DNA from: Planctomycetota bacterium
GTDB lineage: Bacteria > Planctomycetota > PLA2 > JAEUHO01
Direction: 5' to 3'
NCBI GenBank assembly: GCA_029259775.1
Contig: JAJDEN010000015.1
Span: forward strand, 248,001 to 312,000
DNA length: 64,000 nt
Part shown: piece by piece, positions 52,631 through 60,934 of the stretch
How the letters are laid out: each line of letters starts with the position of its first letter
How positions within the stretch are numbered: the first letter of the stretch is position 1
Notes under the pieces: model-generated
Databases searched by the model: none
What the model was told of the DNA's origin: nothing
The model's input: only the letters and a program-made list of their open reading frames with translations
Position numbers and translations under genes: made by a program

Positions 52631-52636
52631 TAGACT
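52631..52636 (+). promoter_or_regulatory. -10-like TAGACT upstream of the PLD-like lipoprotein
   Basis: TAGACT gives a predicted start near 52643 and a 10-base leader with GGAGG before ATG 52653. Confidence 0.4.
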
Positions 52637-52652
52637 CCCCGGCGGAGGCCCG

Positions 52653-54308
52653 ATGAACCACGCTGCCCGCATCCCCGCAACCATCGTCCTGCTGCTGATT
52701 CCGTTCGCCGCCGGCTGCTGTTGCGGTCCCGCTGCGACCACAGCCAGCACCCCTGGTACGCCCACGACCACGGTCGTCGTCAGCCAGGTCGAGCGTGACG
52801 CCGAGCGACTTGCGCTGCTCTACCAGCGGGCCAAGAGCGGCAAGGCGACGGCGGCTGAGGGCATCGGCTTGCTGAAGGAACTGCACCTGGGCAAGCGCCT
52901 CAAGCCCGCACTCACGCGCTTGCTGCGCGACTTCGCTGGGAGCTCCGAGGCCGTGCAAGGCCTGCTGAAGCAAAGGGAGTACTTCGGCGAGCTGATCCAA
53001 GCAGAACTCTGCATCCGTGGCGTCGTCCCGGCGTGTTCCAAGATCACCTACGAGCCGTGGAGCCAGATTGGCGCGCGTCACGATGCGTTGATGGCCAACG
53101 TCAAGCCCGGTGCTCTCACCGCCGACCCGACGCTCGCCGAGATCGCTCGTCTGGGGGGCTCGTCCTGGACTGGCGGCAACGCCGTGGAGACGCTCATCGA
53201 CGGATCCGCGTCGTGGGCCAAGCGGCGCGAGATGCTCGCGGGGGCCAAGCGCAGCATCGATGTGCTGACCTGGGCGTTCTACGACGACCACACGGGCTGG
53301 ACCGCGGCGCGGGCGCTGGCGCAGAAGGCCAAGGAGGGCGTGCACGTGCGCGTCATGCTGGACCGACGCGTCGCGACCCACGCTCCGTACCAGGCCGTGG
53401 CCGACTGGCTTCGCAAGCAGGCCTTCGCTCCGACGTCGGACGGCAGCGGCAAGGGCTCGCTCCAGCTCATCGGGTGGCAGGACCCGGAGCGCCCGTTCGA
53501 CGGCCAGCACCGCAAGATCTTCATCGTGGATGGCCGGCACCTCGTTGCCGGCGGCATGAACTACGGTGACTGGTACAGCCACCAGAACCCGAAGGAAGCG
53601 AACCGTTGGCGCGACACGGACGTCTACGTCCGGGGGTACGCCGCCATGGACGCATCGCGGTTGTTCCACTCGCTCTGGAACGAACAGATCCGGAAGCGCG
53701 GCCTGAAAGTCCAAGCCTCGCCGTTCGTTGCCAGGCAGCCGCTCCCGACGACCCAAGGGGGCGAGGCCGTGGCCGTGGTGTCGCACCAGGCCGGCCGGGA
53801 CGAACACATCCTGCTGTCGTTGCTGCGCGCCATCGAGGCCACGACGACCAGCATCGACATCGAGATGGCCTACTTCATCCGCATCCCGTCGATGGCTTCG
53901 GCCCTGCGTCGTGCCATCGCGCGAGGCGTGAGGGTGCGCCTGCTCACCAACAGTGCGGAGAGCGTGGATGAGACCCTGATCTCGAGCGCGATCCTCACCA
54001 CGGCGAAGGAACTGTCGGACGCCGGCGCGGAGGTCTACCTACGCCGGGGCTCGACGTTGCATAGCAAGTTCATGATCCTCGATCGGACGTTCACGTCGAT
54101 CGGCAGCTACAACCTCCATCCGCGCTCCTACCGCATGGAGGGGGAGGTCATGTTCCACATCGTCGGCACCACGACGGCGGCATCGCTCACGGCGGCGTTC
54201 GAGAAGGACATCCAAGCCGCGGACAGGATCGACCCGACCAAGCCGCTTGCCATCCCGACCAATCCACTCACCGTGTTGGCGTTGCGCTTCTTCCCCGACC
54301 AGCTCTGA
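52653..54308 (+). CDS. Phospholipase D-like lipoprotein
   Basis: 551 residues from ATG 52653 (GGAGG four bases upstream). The lipoprotein signal ends PFAAGC followed by two more Cys. Residues 45-190 are helical and unassigned. Two PLD/HKD units follow: HRKIFIVD (His286, Lys288, Asp293) with AGGMNYGDWY, and HSKFMILD (His470, Lys472, Asp477) with SIGSYNLHPRS. This is the bipartite active site of cardiolipin-synthase-like and phosphodiesterase PLDs. The lipid anchor instead of membrane helices suggests a periplasmic phospholipase or nuclease rather than a cardiolipin synthase. Divergent from ssrA. Confidence 0.88.
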   Translation: MNHAARIPATIVLLLIPFAAGCCCGPAATTASTPGTPTTTVVVSQVERDAERLALLYQRAKSGKATAAEGIGLLKELHLGKRLKPALTRLLRDFAGSSEAVQGLLKQREYFGELIQAELCIRGVVPACSKITYEPWSQIGARHDALMANVKPGALTADPTLAEIARLGGSSWTGGNAVETLIDGSASWAKRREMLAGAKRSIDVLTWAFYDDHTGWTAARALAQKAKEGVHVRVMLDRRVATHAPYQAVADWLRKQAFAPTSDGSGKGSLQLIGWQDPERPFDGQHRKIFIVDGRHLVAGGMNYGDWYSHQNPKEANRWRDTDVYVRGYAAMDASRLFHSLWNEQIRKRGLKVQASPFVARQPLPTTQGGEAVAVVSHQAGRDEHILLSLLRAIEATTTSIDIEMAYFIRIPSMASALRRAIARGVRVRLLTNSAESVDETLISSAILTTAKELSDAGAEVYLRRGSTLHSKFMILDRTFTSIGSYNLHPRSYRMEGEVMFHIVGTTTAASLTAAFEKDIQAADRIDPTKPLAIPTNPLTVLALRFFPDQL

Positions 54309-54347
54309 TCTCATTCGAGGGCTTGGAAGGCGCAGCCGTTCCAGGCG

Positions 54348-54725
54348 CTACTTGTCGAGCTCGGCCTTGAACTCATCGTGGGCGGCCTTGAAGGCATCAC
54401 GTGCCTTGACCCAGTTCTCGCCGGTGGCGTCCTTGGTCCTGGCGTAGGCCGCTTCGACCTTCTTCCACTTCGCGTCGAGGGCCACCTTGGCATCAGCGCT
54501 CCAGTCGGCGCTCTTCTCCTTGGCCTTGGCCCACTGGCCTTCGAGGTCCTTCATCTTGTCGCCGAAGAGGGCCAGGGCCTGGTCCTTCTTCTCGGCCCCG
54601 TACTCGGCGACGGCCTTCCAGGTGCCAGCGGCCTTGTCGCCGATGTTCTTCAACTTCTCGTTGTCTCCGCACCCGGCGGAGAGAAGGAGGGCGAGGGAGC
54701 AGACCAAGCTGATGATGCGTGACAT
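54348..54725 (-). CDS. Small helical lipoprotein
   Basis: 125 residues from ATG 54725, with AAGGAGA eight bases upstream and a TACCCT -10-like hexamer at 54746-54751. Lipobox LLSAGC. The mature chain is almost entirely charged amphipathic helix with repeated Trp and Lys/Ala/Glu (GTWKAVAEYGAEKKDQALAL, DLEGQWAKAKEKSADWSADA, DATGENWVKARDAFKAAHDE), a three-fold helical repeat likely to form a bundle. No family assigned; reminiscent of LEA-like or CsbD-like stress proteins only in composition. Just downstream of smpB on the same strand. Confidence 0.75.
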   Translation of the reverse strand: MSRIISLVCSLALLLSAGCGDNEKLKNIGDKAAGTWKAVAEYGAEKKDQALALFGDKMKDLEGQWAKAKEKSADWSADAKVALDAKWKKVEAAYARTKDATGENWVKARDAFKAAHDEFKAELDK

Positions 54726-54829
54726 GGGGAAGTCTCCTTGGTCAGAGGGTACGTCGGCGGCGAGCGAAGTGTCAGGCGGGCAGGACCGGGGGGATGCGCG
54801 GGTGGGCCGGGCCCGGCGGAGTTCCCGAG

Positions 54830-55321
54830 CTACGTGATCTCGCGGATGCGCTTGCGGTCCTGCTTCTCGCGTTCGTACGAGCGCTTGTCGCCCTTGCGAC
54901 GGCCGCGCCCCAGGCCGAGTTCGACCTTCACGCGCGGGCCCTTGAAGTACATCTGCAGCGGGACGAGCGTCTGCCCCTTGGCCTCGAGCTTGTGTACGAG
55001 CTTGAGCAGCTCGCGTTTGTGCAGGAGGCACTGTCTCGGCCGCGCGGGCTCGTGGTTCATGGTGGAGGCCTGCTGGATGGGCAGGATGTGGACGCCGTAG
55101 AGCCATAGCTCGTCGCCCTGGAAGCGTGCGTACCCCTCGGCGATGGTCGGTGTGCCGTTGCGGAGGGACTTCACCTCGGTGCCGAGAAGGATCAAGCCGG
55201 CCTCGATGGTGGACTCGATGACGTAGTTGCGGCGCGCCCGGCGGTTCGTGGCGAGCACGATCCGCCCCGTCCCCTCCTCGGGCTTGCGGTCCTTCGTCTG
55301 CTTCTTGCTCTTGCGGCTCAT
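54830..55321 (-). CDS. smpB: SsrA-binding protein SmpB
   Basis: 163 residues, family length 150-165. SmpB folds as an OB barrel that binds the tRNA-like part of tmRNA and its C-terminal tail enters the decoding centre. Family segments: ATNRRARRNYVIESTIEAGL, LLGTEVKSLRNGTPTIAEGY, DELWLYGVHILPIQQASTMN, and the basic KGDKRSYEREKQDRKRIREI tail. ATG 55321 is used; an upstream frame adds only low-similarity residues. With ssrA 2.4 kb away, the trans-translation pair is nearly adjacent. Confidence 0.95.
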   Translation of the reverse strand: MSRKSKKQTKDRKPEEGTGRIVLATNRRARRNYVIESTIEAGLILLGTEVKSLRNGTPTIAEGYARFQGDELWLYGVHILPIQQASTMNHEPARPRQCLLHKRELLKLVHKLEAKGQTLVPLQMYFKGPRVKVELGLGRGRRKGDKRSYEREKQDRKRIREIT

Positions 55322-55386
55322 GTCGTCGGGGCGTCGTCTTTCGGTGCGCGCTGGCTCCGGGCGCACGGTCCCGGGCGGGGGCCGCG

Positions 55387-55392
55387 TATCCT
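55387..55392 (+). promoter_or_regulatory. -10-like TATCCT upstream of gluzincin-like lipoprotein
   Basis: TATCCT ends eight bases before ATG 55401, a near-leaderless layout. Confidence 0.4.
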
Positions 55393-55400
55393 ACGCGCCC

Positions 55401-56498
55401 ATGTCGCGAGCCCGCCCCGTACGTCCCTCCCTTTCGCAGTCCGGCCTCTCGTGGGCCGGGGTCCTGCTGCTCACTCTCTTGGGGGCCTGCGAGAGTCTCG
55501 GCGACGAAGAGCCGCGCAGCACCGGGCCGGTGCGGATCGATCGGCCTCCGCTGCCGCGGACCGACGGCCCGCGCATGCCTGGGTTCAGCGGCGGCGACCC
55601 TCGTGCGCGCGGCTGGGTGCGCGTGGAGGACCTGCTGTGGATCGATGCCCGGGATGAGTCTGCCTACCGCCGGGGCTTCGTCTCCGACGGGGCGGGGTAC
55701 GTCAGCTTCGACGCGGTCCGTCAGAGCGGGGTCGATGCCCACGGCGGCCTGCGGATGCGGACCGATCACCTAGCCGTCCATACGAACGCGTCGTGGCGGC
55801 GCGCGCTCGAGGTCGCGCGCGAGGCCGAGACCCACGTCGGTCGGCTGATGGGGGCGTATGGCGACCTGCTGGACCTGCGGCTCCCGCGAGGGCCCATGAA
55901 GGTCGTCGTGACGGCAACGCGCGCTGAGTTCGAGCGCACGATGCGGGGCCTGGTGCATGACCCCGTGGGCTGGGGCGCGTTCTACGACGCGCGGTCGGGG
56001 ATCGTATATGTGAGCCTCGAGGCCGCCCGTGACGGCGCGCTGCCCTGGCGGGCTGACCTGCGTCACGAGATCACGCACCAGGTGCTCGATCTGTCGAGGC
56101 CGCTCTCGCGGCGGGGACGGGCCTTCCCGCGGCCGTGGTTCTGGCTCTGGGAGGGCTTCGCGATCTGGAGCGAGGGCTTTGGCGACGCGGCGGGCCGAGA
56201 CACCGGTGCCGAGCGCATCGCCCGCTTCCAGCGGCGCTACGCGTGGAACGACTGGACGCCGCTCGCCAGGCTCGTGGACCTCGGCCCGGCGGCGTTCGAA
56301 GGGCGTCACTACGACCAGACAGCTTCCTTCGTTCGCTACCTGCTGGATCCTCGTGTGCCCTTGCGCGCGGCGGCGGTGACCGATCTCGTGCGCCGCCTGC
56401 TGGCCGGCGAGCTCCTGCCGGGATCCCAGCTCGAGCGCGCCGCGGGGGTTGGGCTGCAGGAGCTCGAGCAACACTGGCGGGCGACGGTCGGACAGTGA
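55401..56498 (+). CDS. Gluzincin-like peptidase lipoprotein
   Basis: 365 residues. Lipoprotein signal with lipobox LLGAC; a proline-rich spacer; then a peptidase-MA/DUF1570-like domain. LRHEITHQVL is a HExxH zinc site and WFWLWEGFAIWSE about 25 residues later supplies the third zinc ligand Glu. An earlier beta strand TDHLAVHTNASWRRALEVAR starts the fold. It is probably a membrane-anchored periplasmic metallopeptidase of unknown target. TATCCT eight bases upstream suggests an mRNA with almost no leader. Confidence 0.82.
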   Translation: MSRARPVRPSLSQSGLSWAGVLLLTLLGACESLGDEEPRSTGPVRIDRPPLPRTDGPRMPGFSGGDPRARGWVRVEDLLWIDARDESAYRRGFVSDGAGYVSFDAVRQSGVDAHGGLRMRTDHLAVHTNASWRRALEVAREAETHVGRLMGAYGDLLDLRLPRGPMKVVVTATRAEFERTMRGLVHDPVGWGAFYDARSGIVYVSLEAARDGALPWRADLRHEITHQVLDLSRPLSRRGRAFPRPWFWLWEGFAIWSEGFGDAAGRDTGAERIARFQRRYAWNDWTPLARLVDLGPAAFEGRHYDQTASFVRYLLDPRVPLRAAAVTDLVRRLLAGELLPGSQLERAAGVGLQELEQHWRATVGQ

Positions 56499-56532
56499 GC
56501 GACGCACGCCCTAGGCGTGGCATGCTTTCGCC

Positions 56533-57741
56533 ATGCGCACTGTTACGCTCAAGCCTGGCCGCGCGAAGGCCGTCTGGATGGGTCATCCCTGGGTGTTCGC
56601 CGACAGCGTGAACACCGTGGAAGCCGGCGCCGTCGGCGGAGACTGGGTGCGTGTGCTGGATGCGGACGGACGTGCCGTCGGTCAGGGATTCTTCTCGCCG
56701 GGTTCCGTACTCACGGTGCGCCTGGTGACGCGCGAGGCGGAGGAGCAGTTTCCTGCCGCGGTGCTCACGTCGCGCATCGAGCGCGCCGTGGCCCTGCGGC
56801 AGCGACTCTTCCCGGACCCGGAGCGCACGAACGCCTACCGCCTCGTGCACAGCGACGGCGATGGGCTGCCGGGCTTGGTCGTGGATCGGCTCGGCGACGT
56901 GCTCGTCGCGCAGTTCGGCATCAAGGCGACGTACGCGCGCCGTGACGCAATCTCCGCGCAGTTGCTCGAGCTGACCGGTTGCACGGGTCTCGTGAGCCGC
57001 CTCGCGGGCTACGAGGCCATCGAGGGCATCCCGGAGGACGCGTCGCCGCTCGTCGTGGGTGCGGCCCCGGCCGAGCAGCTTGAGATTCGCGAAGGGGGCC
57101 TCGTCTTGGAGGCGGCACCGTTGGCTGGACAGAAGACCGGCCACTACGTGGACCAGCGCGAGAACCGCCGGTTGGTGGGGGAGCTGGCCGCGGGCCTCGA
57201 CGTCCTCGATCTCTACAGCGGCACGGGCGGGTTTGGCCTCCAATGTGCCGTGCATGGCGCCAAGCATGTGACCGCCGTGGACACTTCCGCGAGGAGCTTG
57301 GAAACAGCGCGGCGCAACGCGACACGCAATGGCGTGGCGTCGACCTTCGAAGCCCAGGATGGTGATGCGCGCGCCTGCCTGACGGCCCTGCGCGGGGCCA
57401 AGCGCAGCTTCGATCTCATCGTCGCGGATCCTCCGAACTTCTTCCCGCGTGGAAGTGGGGCCCGAGGCAAGAAGGGTCCGGAGCGTGCGGCCATGAAGGC
57501 GCATCGCGAGCTGAACGTGCGCGTGCTGAGCCGCGTCGCGCCGGGAGGCTTCCTGGCGACGTTCAGCTGCAGCGCTCGCCTGGAGCCCGTGGGCTTCCTC
57601 GAGATGCTCCGATCCGCGTCCCGGGAGTGCCGGCGCGACTTCCGCGTGCTGCGCGAACTCGGTGCCGGCGCGGACCATCCCGTGGCGCACGGTCTGCCCG
57701 AAGGACGCTATCTCACCGGATTCTTGCTGCAGGTCGACTGA
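56533..57741 (+). CDS. RlmI-type PUA/SAM-dependent 23S rRNA (cytosine) methyltransferase
   Basis: 402 residues. An N-terminal PUA domain (LKPGRAKAVWMGHPWVFADS, then VRVLDADGRAVGQGFFSPGS) precedes an EEHD-like linker (VVDRLGDVLVAQFG) and a Rossmann methyltransferase with AGQKTGHYVDQRENRRL, the SAM motif VLDLYSGTGGFGL, catalytic-region VADPPNFF and LATFSCSARL with its Cys. This is the RlmI/RlmK-like order; RlmI makes m5C1962 in 23S rRNA. A CATGCT hexamer six bases before the ATG resembles the leaderless pattern. Position specificity is inferred only. Confidence 0.92.
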   Translation: MRTVTLKPGRAKAVWMGHPWVFADSVNTVEAGAVGGDWVRVLDADGRAVGQGFFSPGSVLTVRLVTREAEEQFPAAVLTSRIERAVALRQRLFPDPERTNAYRLVHSDGDGLPGLVVDRLGDVLVAQFGIKATYARRDAISAQLLELTGCTGLVSRLAGYEAIEGIPEDASPLVVGAAPAEQLEIREGGLVLEAAPLAGQKTGHYVDQRENRRLVGELAAGLDVLDLYSGTGGFGLQCAVHGAKHVTAVDTSARSLETARRNATRNGVASTFEAQDGDARACLTALRGAKRSFDLIVADPPNFFPRGSGARGKKGPERAAMKAHRELNVRVLSRVAPGGFLATFSCSARLEPVGFLEMLRSASRECRRDFRVLRELGAGADHPVAHGLPEGRYLTGFLLQVD

Positions 57742-57932
57742 CGGCGTCTTCGCGCCGAAAGCCTGATTCGTAGGGATTTCGGGGTGCGACCGAACGGGCG
57801 CCATGCGAGCGGGCTGTCCGGAAGCGGCGCCCAGGCGCTACACCCACCTGTTCGAATCCTGGGCCGCTTGCGCGACCTGGGGCACCGCGTCGGGTTGCAG
57901 GTGTGGACGAGATCAGGGTTCCGAGACTCCTT

Positions 57933-57953
57933 CGAGCCCCCGGACGGGGCTCG
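57933..57953 (+). promoter_or_regulatory. Perfect hairpin in the leader of the 57971 gene
   Basis: CGAGCCCC-CGGAC-GGGGCTCG, an 8-bp stem with 5-base loop ending 17 bases before ATG 57971. It could be a terminator of the methyltransferase transcript or a translational control hairpin. Confidence 0.4.
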
Positions 57954-57970
57954 CTGAAGAAGAACCTCCC

Positions 57971-58435
57971 ATGCGCCTCCCCAGCTACGCATCCTCTGAC
58001 AGTCCCTCTCCGGAACCCTCTCCGGAACCCTCTCGTGAACCCTCTCGCGAGCGAACGCCTTCCGCCCGCCGGTACGACGGCATCGCCGTGCTACGCCTCC
58101 GAGGCCGAGGGCGCGTTGTCATCGACCTCAAGGGCAGCGGTCTGCTGACCCTGCGCCGCGGTCGCTTCGACGACGTGAGCTTCGAGGGGCAGGGTGTCCC
58201 GCGGTACCTGTCCGCGGACTGCGTCCACATCAGCGCGGCGCGAGGACGCCTCGTGCTGGAAGGCGAGGAACTCGAACTCGAGTTCCGCGGGGGCACGATC
58301 AACGCGTCCCTGACGGGGGAGTTCGAGGTCGAGGTGCACGGCCTGGCGTGGGGCCCGGCACGGCCGCGGGGCCGTCTCGATCAAGGGCTGAGGCTCGAGG
58401 GCATCGAACGAGCCCGGGGTGGACGTGCCGCGTAG
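57971..58435 (+). CDS. Uncharacterised beta-rich protein with PSPE repeats
   Basis: 154 residues from ATG 57971. An N-terminal tail contains four 4-residue repeats (PSPE PSPE PSRE PSRE) from 12-bp tandem repeats; the rest is strongly beta-strand-like and Arg/Glu-rich (VLRLRGRGRVVIDLKGSGLL, LRRGRFDDVSFEGQGVPRYL, VLEGEELELEFRGGTINASL). No signal peptide and no family recognised. The alternating strand-turn layout could be a small beta-helix or barrel. An 18-bp repeat follows the stop. Confidence 0.6.
   Translation: MRLPSYASSDSPSPEPSPEPSREPSRERTPSARRYDGIAVLRLRGRGRVVIDLKGSGLLTLRRGRFDDVSFEGQGVPRYLSADCVHISAARGRLVLEGEELELEFRGGTINASLTGEFEVEVHGLAWGPARPRGRLDQGLRLEGIERARGGRAA
58004..58051 (+). repeat. 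Four 12-bp tandem repeats, coding
   Basis: CCCTCTCCGGAA twice, then CCCTCTCGTGAA and CCCTCTCGCGAG (58004-58051), encoding PSPE/PSRE units. Confidence 0.8.
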
Positions 58436-58468
58436 CGGGGACGTGCCGCGTGGAGCGACCGTGCCGCG
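58421..58468 (+). repeat. 18-bp-spaced GTGCCGCG repeat at a stop codon
   Basis: GTGCCGCG at 58425-58432, 58443-58450 and 58461-58468, exact 18-base period, the first two within longer GGACGTGCCGCG copies. The TAG stop (58433-58435) directly follows the first copy. Confidence 0.7.
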
Positions 58469-58633
58469 CCGCATGCCAAGAGCAGGCACCATCGACGGAT
58501 GAACGGGCGCAAATGTTCCCTGCGACGCAGGAAATGGATCTCTGGGCCCTCGGACCCAAGTGCGATCGTTCGGACCGAACTCCGCTGCCCTCCGGACGGG
58601 TATAACCATGGACCCACCTCGGAGAATCCCCCC

Positions 58634-59515
58634 ATGACCCGATACGTTCTGCCGCTCTTCCTTGCGGCCGCCTTGGTCGTGCCCGCCTGGGCCGATGACG
58701 TACCCAGCCCGACACCCAAGCCCGCCGAGAAGCCCGCCGAGAAGCCGGCTGAGAAGCCGGACGCCACGCCACCGAAGGCTGAGCTCGACAAGAAGGCTCC
58801 CCCGATCGTGATGAGCGATACGGCGGGCCGCAGCTTCGAGCTGCATGACTGCCCGATCGTGCGCAAGGATGCCGAAGCCGTCGTCCTGACCACGGCCAAG
58901 AAGTTCGGCGCCGCCAAGGACGCGAAGCTCGACGTCAAGATCGCAGCCCTCACGGGCGTGAAGGACGAAGACGGCGACCTCGACGAGGCGAAGGTCAAGG
59001 ACCTCGCCGTTGCGTGCGGCGAGTCGTTCGGGCTCACCGCGACCGAGGAGTCCGCCGCATCGCTCAAGACGCTCAAGGACGTCGTGGACTGGATCGCGAA
59101 CGCCAACAAGGCGCCCATCCTGCTGATGACGTGGTCGCCGCGCTGTCCGACGAGCAAGAAGCTCAATGACAGGATCGTCGAACTCATCGCTGCGAAGAAC
59201 GTGCGCATCTACGCCGTGGCCTGCAACACGCGCGACACGGATGAGTCGTACGCCCAGTTCCAGGAGGCGTTCGACTTCGAGGTGCGCATCTTCCCTGACC
59301 GCGAGCAGAAGGTCACCGACATCCTCGGTGGCAAGACCACCCCGCACTTCTTCCTCTTCGACCCGAAGGGGACGCTGCGCTACAAGGGCGGCCTCGACAA
59401 CGACCCCATGGGCTACATGGAAGACGACGAGCGCAAGGACCACCTGAAGGACGCGATCGACGCGGTCTTCGCCGGCGGGGATGTCGCGGTCAAGGAGACC
59501 GTCCCGGCTGGGTGA
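58634..59515 (+). CDS. Secreted redoxin/thioredoxin-like protein
   Basis: 293 residues from ATG 58634 (GGAG upstream, TATAAC -10-like at 58601-58606). A signal peptide ends AWADD, followed by an AEKP tandem repeat. The C-terminal half is thioredoxin-like: APILLMTWSPRCPTSKKLND is the active-site strand and helix, VRIYAVACNTRDTDESYAQF follows, and TTPHFFLFDPKGTLRYKGGL gives the cis-Pro and the redoxin strand. The active site is C-P-T-S, so the resolving Cys of a CxxC pair is missing. An upstream segment (about 60-150) has no assignment. Likely periplasmic. Confidence 0.78.
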   Translation: MTRYVLPLFLAAALVVPAWADDVPSPTPKPAEKPAEKPAEKPDATPPKAELDKKAPPIVMSDTAGRSFELHDCPIVRKDAEAVVLTTAKKFGAAKDAKLDVKIAALTGVKDEDGDLDEAKVKDLAVACGESFGLTATEESAASLKTLKDVVDWIANANKAPILLMTWSPRCPTSKKLNDRIVELIAAKNVRIYAVACNTRDTDESYAQFQEAFDFEVRIFPDREQKVTDILGGKTTPHFFLFDPKGTLRYKGGLDNDPMGYMEDDERKDHLKDAIDAVFAGGDVAVKETVPAG

Positions 59516-59603
59516 AGTGTCAAGCGTGGCAAGCCCGGTTCGGGCAAGAAGAGCAAGCAGAAGCCTTCGATCCAATAGCGCAAGCAACACACACGAGACA
59601 CGA

Positions 59604-59631
59604 AAACGGGCGGCCATCGGGCCGCCCGTTT
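59604..59631. terminator. Bidirectional intrinsic terminator
   Basis: Perfect 12-bp stem AAACGGGCGGCC/GGCCGCCCGTTT with ATCG loop, flanked by A-rich sequence on the left and TTTGACGTTTT on the right. It sits between the convergent redoxin-like gene and the DUF3299-like gene and can act on both strands. Confidence 0.85.
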
Positions 59632-59677
59632 GACGTTTTGGGGAGGTGGCGGCCTGGGGAGGACGCGCCGCGTCCCG

Positions 59678-60283
59678 TCAGAAGTCCATGATGCGCACTT
59701 CCGCATCCTCGATGGAGTAGATCGCGTAGACGATCTCGGACTCCTTGACCTCCTTGACGCGCAGCGTGCCGATGACGCGCATCGGCTTGATGGTGTTGGG
59801 CAAGCCCTCTTCGCCCTTCTTGAGCGTGACCCGCACAGCGCCGTCCAGGCCCGGCGGAACGCCGTAGCAGCACGACCAGTGACTGGCCACGAGATGAAAG
59901 TCGCGGATGTCGTCGTACTCGAACACCGTCATCAAGAAGCCGATCATGACGACCTTCTTGCCGTCGAGCTTCGTGATGTCGGCGGGCATGCCCTCGAGTT
60001 TGGGTCGGTACTCGTAGGTCCGCAGCAGTTCCCACATCAGCGGCTCGACGCCCGGGATGTCCGGCGGCACCACGCCCATGAGGAGTCCGGTGGCCGGATC
60101 TACCTGGAGGCCCGCCGGGAGATCGAGGGAGGCGTCGCCTCCTTCGGCGCCGCCTGCGCCGAGGATGCCGCGCTTCGCTCCTTGAGGCGCCGCGTCAGGC
60201 CCGTCGGCAGCCGCCTTGTAGCCTTCGAACCAGAGCACGACAGCGGCCAGCGTCAGCGCGGCGATGAGCCACCGATCGAACAT
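59678..60283 (-). CDS. DUF3299-like membrane-anchored protein with CC motif (copy 1)
   Basis: 201 residues from ATG 60283 with GAGGAGG upstream. One N-terminal membrane helix or signal anchor (about 4-18), a Gly/Asp-rich spacer, then a beta domain: KLDGKKVVMIGFLMTVFEYD, FHLVASHWSCCYGVPPGLDG, IKPMRVIGTLRVKEVKESEI. This follows the DUF3299 plan of an L-x-G-K-x-V strand then a Cys-containing loop with PP, but carries two adjacent Cys. It is 27 bases after a paralogue and in the same transcript as an ABC permease with a His-rich loop, suggesting a metal-related extracytoplasmic partner. Confidence 0.72.
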   Translation of the reverse strand: MFDRWLIAALTLAAVVLWFEGYKAAADGPDAAPQGAKRGILGAGGAEGGDASLDLPAGLQVDPATGLLMGVVPPDIPGVEPLMWELLRTYEYRPKLEGMPADITKLDGKKVVMIGFLMTVFEYDDIRDFHLVASHWSCCYGVPPGLDGAVRVTLKKGEEGLPNTIKPMRVIGTLRVKEVKESEIVYAIYSIEDAEVRIMDF

Positions 60284-60310
60284 GAGCGACCTCCTCGCAT
60301 GGATAGCAGG

Positions 60311-60934
60311 TCAGCCATCGTACGGGACGGCCTCGGCCTCGACGATCTCGAAGAGCGCAATCAGCGGGCCCGTGCCGTCCTCGTACAGGTGCTGCGGCCG
60401 GATGCGGAAGGTGCCGCGGACGCGAACGGGCGCCGCGGTGGCGTCCATGCCGGGACCGCGGCGCTTGAGCACGACGGTCACCTGATCCCCGAAGCCGGGC
60501 GCCCGGCCGAAGCAGCACGTGTAGTGACTGCCCACCAGCAGGAACTCGCGCATGTCCCGCAGCCGGTAGAGGGCCATCTGGAAGCCTGCCATCACGACGG
60601 TCTTGCCCTCGAGGGCGCGGATCGCCGCGGGCACGTCCGCCCCCGACGTGGACTCGTTGCCTACCGCCAGGACGTCCCACATCAGGGGCGTATCGCCGTC
60701 GTCGGGCGCGAGGTCGATGCCCGTGAGCCACCCGGTCTCGGGGTCGACCGAGGCACCCGCGGGCAGGCCCGGGGGCTTCAGGGGATCGGTGTTCTCGTGC
60801 ACGCTCAGCGCGAGGTCGAAGCCCGTGCTCCGCGGCGAACCGCCGGCCGCGCCGCTCGCGCCGAACCAGACAGCCACCACGACGCACGCGCCGACGAGCA
60901 GGGTGACGAATGCGTCGAGGGGCGCGAGACGCAT
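60311..60934 (-). CDS. DUF3299-like membrane-anchored protein with CC motif (copy 2)
   Basis: 207 residues from ATG 60934, overlapping the permease stop by one base (a GTG at 60937 would overlap four). Paralogue of the next gene downstream: membrane anchor (about 8-28), DPETGWLTGI and DTPLMWDVL match copy 1's DPATGLLMGV and EPLMWELL, then ALEGKTVVMAGFQMALYRLR and LLVGSHYTCCFGRAPGFGDQ with the same Cys-Cys-aromatic-Gly loop, and APVRVRGTFRIRPQ. Two divergent copies in one operon suggest a hetero-dimer or two stages of one process. Confidence 0.72.
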   Translation of the reverse strand: MRLAPLDAFVTLLVGACVVVAVWFGASGAAGGSPRSTGFDLALSVHENTDPLKPPGLPAGASVDPETGWLTGIDLAPDDGDTPLMWDVLAVGNESTSGADVPAAIRALEGKTVVMAGFQMALYRLRDMREFLLVGSHYTCCFGRAPGFGDQVTVVLKRRGPGMDATAAPVRVRGTFRIRPQHLYEDGTGPLIALFEIVEAEAVPYDG

